Shown here in pieces: positions 63,620 to 64,000 of a stretch of DNA of 64,000 bases. The first letter of the stretch is position 1; every line of letters starts with the position of its first letter. The stretch covers positions 62,001-126,000 of the forward strand of contig NZ_RZNA01000003.1 in NCBI RefSeq assembly GCF_003992595.1, written 5' to 3'. The notes beneath the pieces were generated by a model, which saw nothing but the letters and a program-made list of their open reading frames with translations, was not told the DNA's origin and searched no databases. Source of the stretch: Flagellimonas oceanensis. Its GTDB lineage: Bacteria > Bacteroidota > Bacteroidia > Flavobacteriales > Flavobacteriaceae. The position numbers and the translations under genes were made by a program.

Positions 63620-64000
63620 ATGACTGAACCTGAAATTATTGCGGCTCTACGGTTGCAGAACATTCCCAATATCGGGGATGTTACGGCAAAAAATTAATTG
63701 CCCATTGTGGAAGTCCATCGGCCATTTTCGAGGACAAATTGCACCATCTTTTAAAAATAGATGGGATTGGCAAAATGACCCTGAAAGGTCTTTTTGATGC
63801 TACCCACTTGGAAGAAGCCCCAAAGGAGTTCGAATTTCTGTCCCAGGAAAAGGTTGCTATCTCATATTTTATGGACGATGATTATCCTGCCCGTTTAAAG
63901 CATTGCGTGGATGGCCCGATTTTGCTGTTCCAACGGGGATACATCGATTTGAAGAACCAAAAAAATCATCAGTGTGGTGGGTACTCGGAATGTGACCAAC
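63620..64000 (+). pseudogene. dprA: dprA (DNA processing protein), interrupted by two frameshifts, partial
   Basis: The start reads MTEPEIIAALRLQNIPNIGD, as in DprA, but the frame meets a stop at codon 26. A one-base shift restores LIAHCGSPSAIFEDKLHHLL and continues through DDDYPARLKHCVDGPILLFQ. A second shift, in a run of seven A near 63959-63965, restores IISVVGTRNVTN, the start of the DprA nucleotide-binding domain. The first shift needs one extra A in the six-A run at 63688-63693, the second needs one A fewer. Opposite single-base errors in A runs look like sequencing errors, but a true pseudogene is possible. The gene continues beyond the window. Confidence 0.75.

Noticed and set aside
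1..64000. tRNA, rRNA, riboswitch, insertion sequence or origin
   Set aside because: I looked through the intergenic gaps and saw no cloverleaf, conserved aptamer, transposase or DnaA-box cluster. This was by eye, so a weak or unusual RNA could be missed.

Overview
This window is a piece of a Flavobacteriaceae (Bacteroidota) chromosome, probably close to Muricauda/Allomuricauda; the genus is a guess from gene order and protein style. The evidence is a PorW/SprE lipoprotein of the type IX secretion system, several small flavobacterial families of unknown function, an F-type ATP synthase operon without atpD and atpC, Bacteroidota-type -7 promoter boxes (TAnnTTTG), and frequent TTG or GTG starts. 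Genes are dense. No gap without a gene exceeds 300 bases, and I see no tRNA, rRNA, CRISPR array, insertion sequence or prophage.

Layout. 1-13,000: housekeeping and envelope genes (DoxX-like protein, DNA polymerase III delta', pgk, an MltD-type lytic transglycosylase, a DUF4837 lipoprotein, an OmpA/beta-propeller protein, tatA, an M23 peptidase, a GH3 protein, and a DUF6909-like protein with a possible nucleoside-phosphorylase fold). 13,006-34,520: a large, A+T-rich surface-polysaccharide cluster. 34,565-38,699: purD followed by the DUF6341/DUF6427/DUF4254/GT9 group. 38,802-46,239: a lipoprotein, an arsenosugar-type pair (arsS plus a peroxidase-like protein), a patatin-like lipase, a ferredoxin-type reductase, an ABC exporter and a coiled-coil protein. 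46,324-55,059: porW, bactofilin, atpZ, a DUF6168-like gene and atpB-E-F-H-A-G. 55,199-61,154: flippase, dUTPase, sugar nucleotidyltransferase, TPR protein, DUF4292 lipoprotein and a degenerate EnvC-like M23 protein. 61,159-64,000: aldo/keto reductase, acyl-CoA thioesterase, HU-SPOR protein and a dprA reading frame interrupted twice.

The polysaccharide cluster reads as a Wzx/Wzy pathway. It has a Wzz-like protein, the complete dTDP-rhamnose set (rfbD, B, A, C), an MBOAT/AlgJ-like O-acylation pair with a companion lipoprotein, two left-handed beta-helix acetyltransferases, an SpsF-like cytidylyltransferase, a NeuB-family synthase, a GT2 fused to a CMP-sugar-synthetase-like domain, a flippase, a sialyltransferase-like enzyme, two polymerase/ligase candidates, an acyltransferase-3, a GT4, a WcaJ-like initiating transferase and a UDP-glucuronate decarboxylase. 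The inferred product is a rhamnose- and nonulosonate-containing, heavily acylated polysaccharide.

The most unusual points are: a domain shared by the AlgJ-like protein and the free lipoprotein encoded just downstream; the GT2/NeuA-like fusion with a damaged nucleotide-binding loop; the sialyltransferase-like protein with HH where HP is expected; and the NP-I-like motifs in the DUF6909-type protein.
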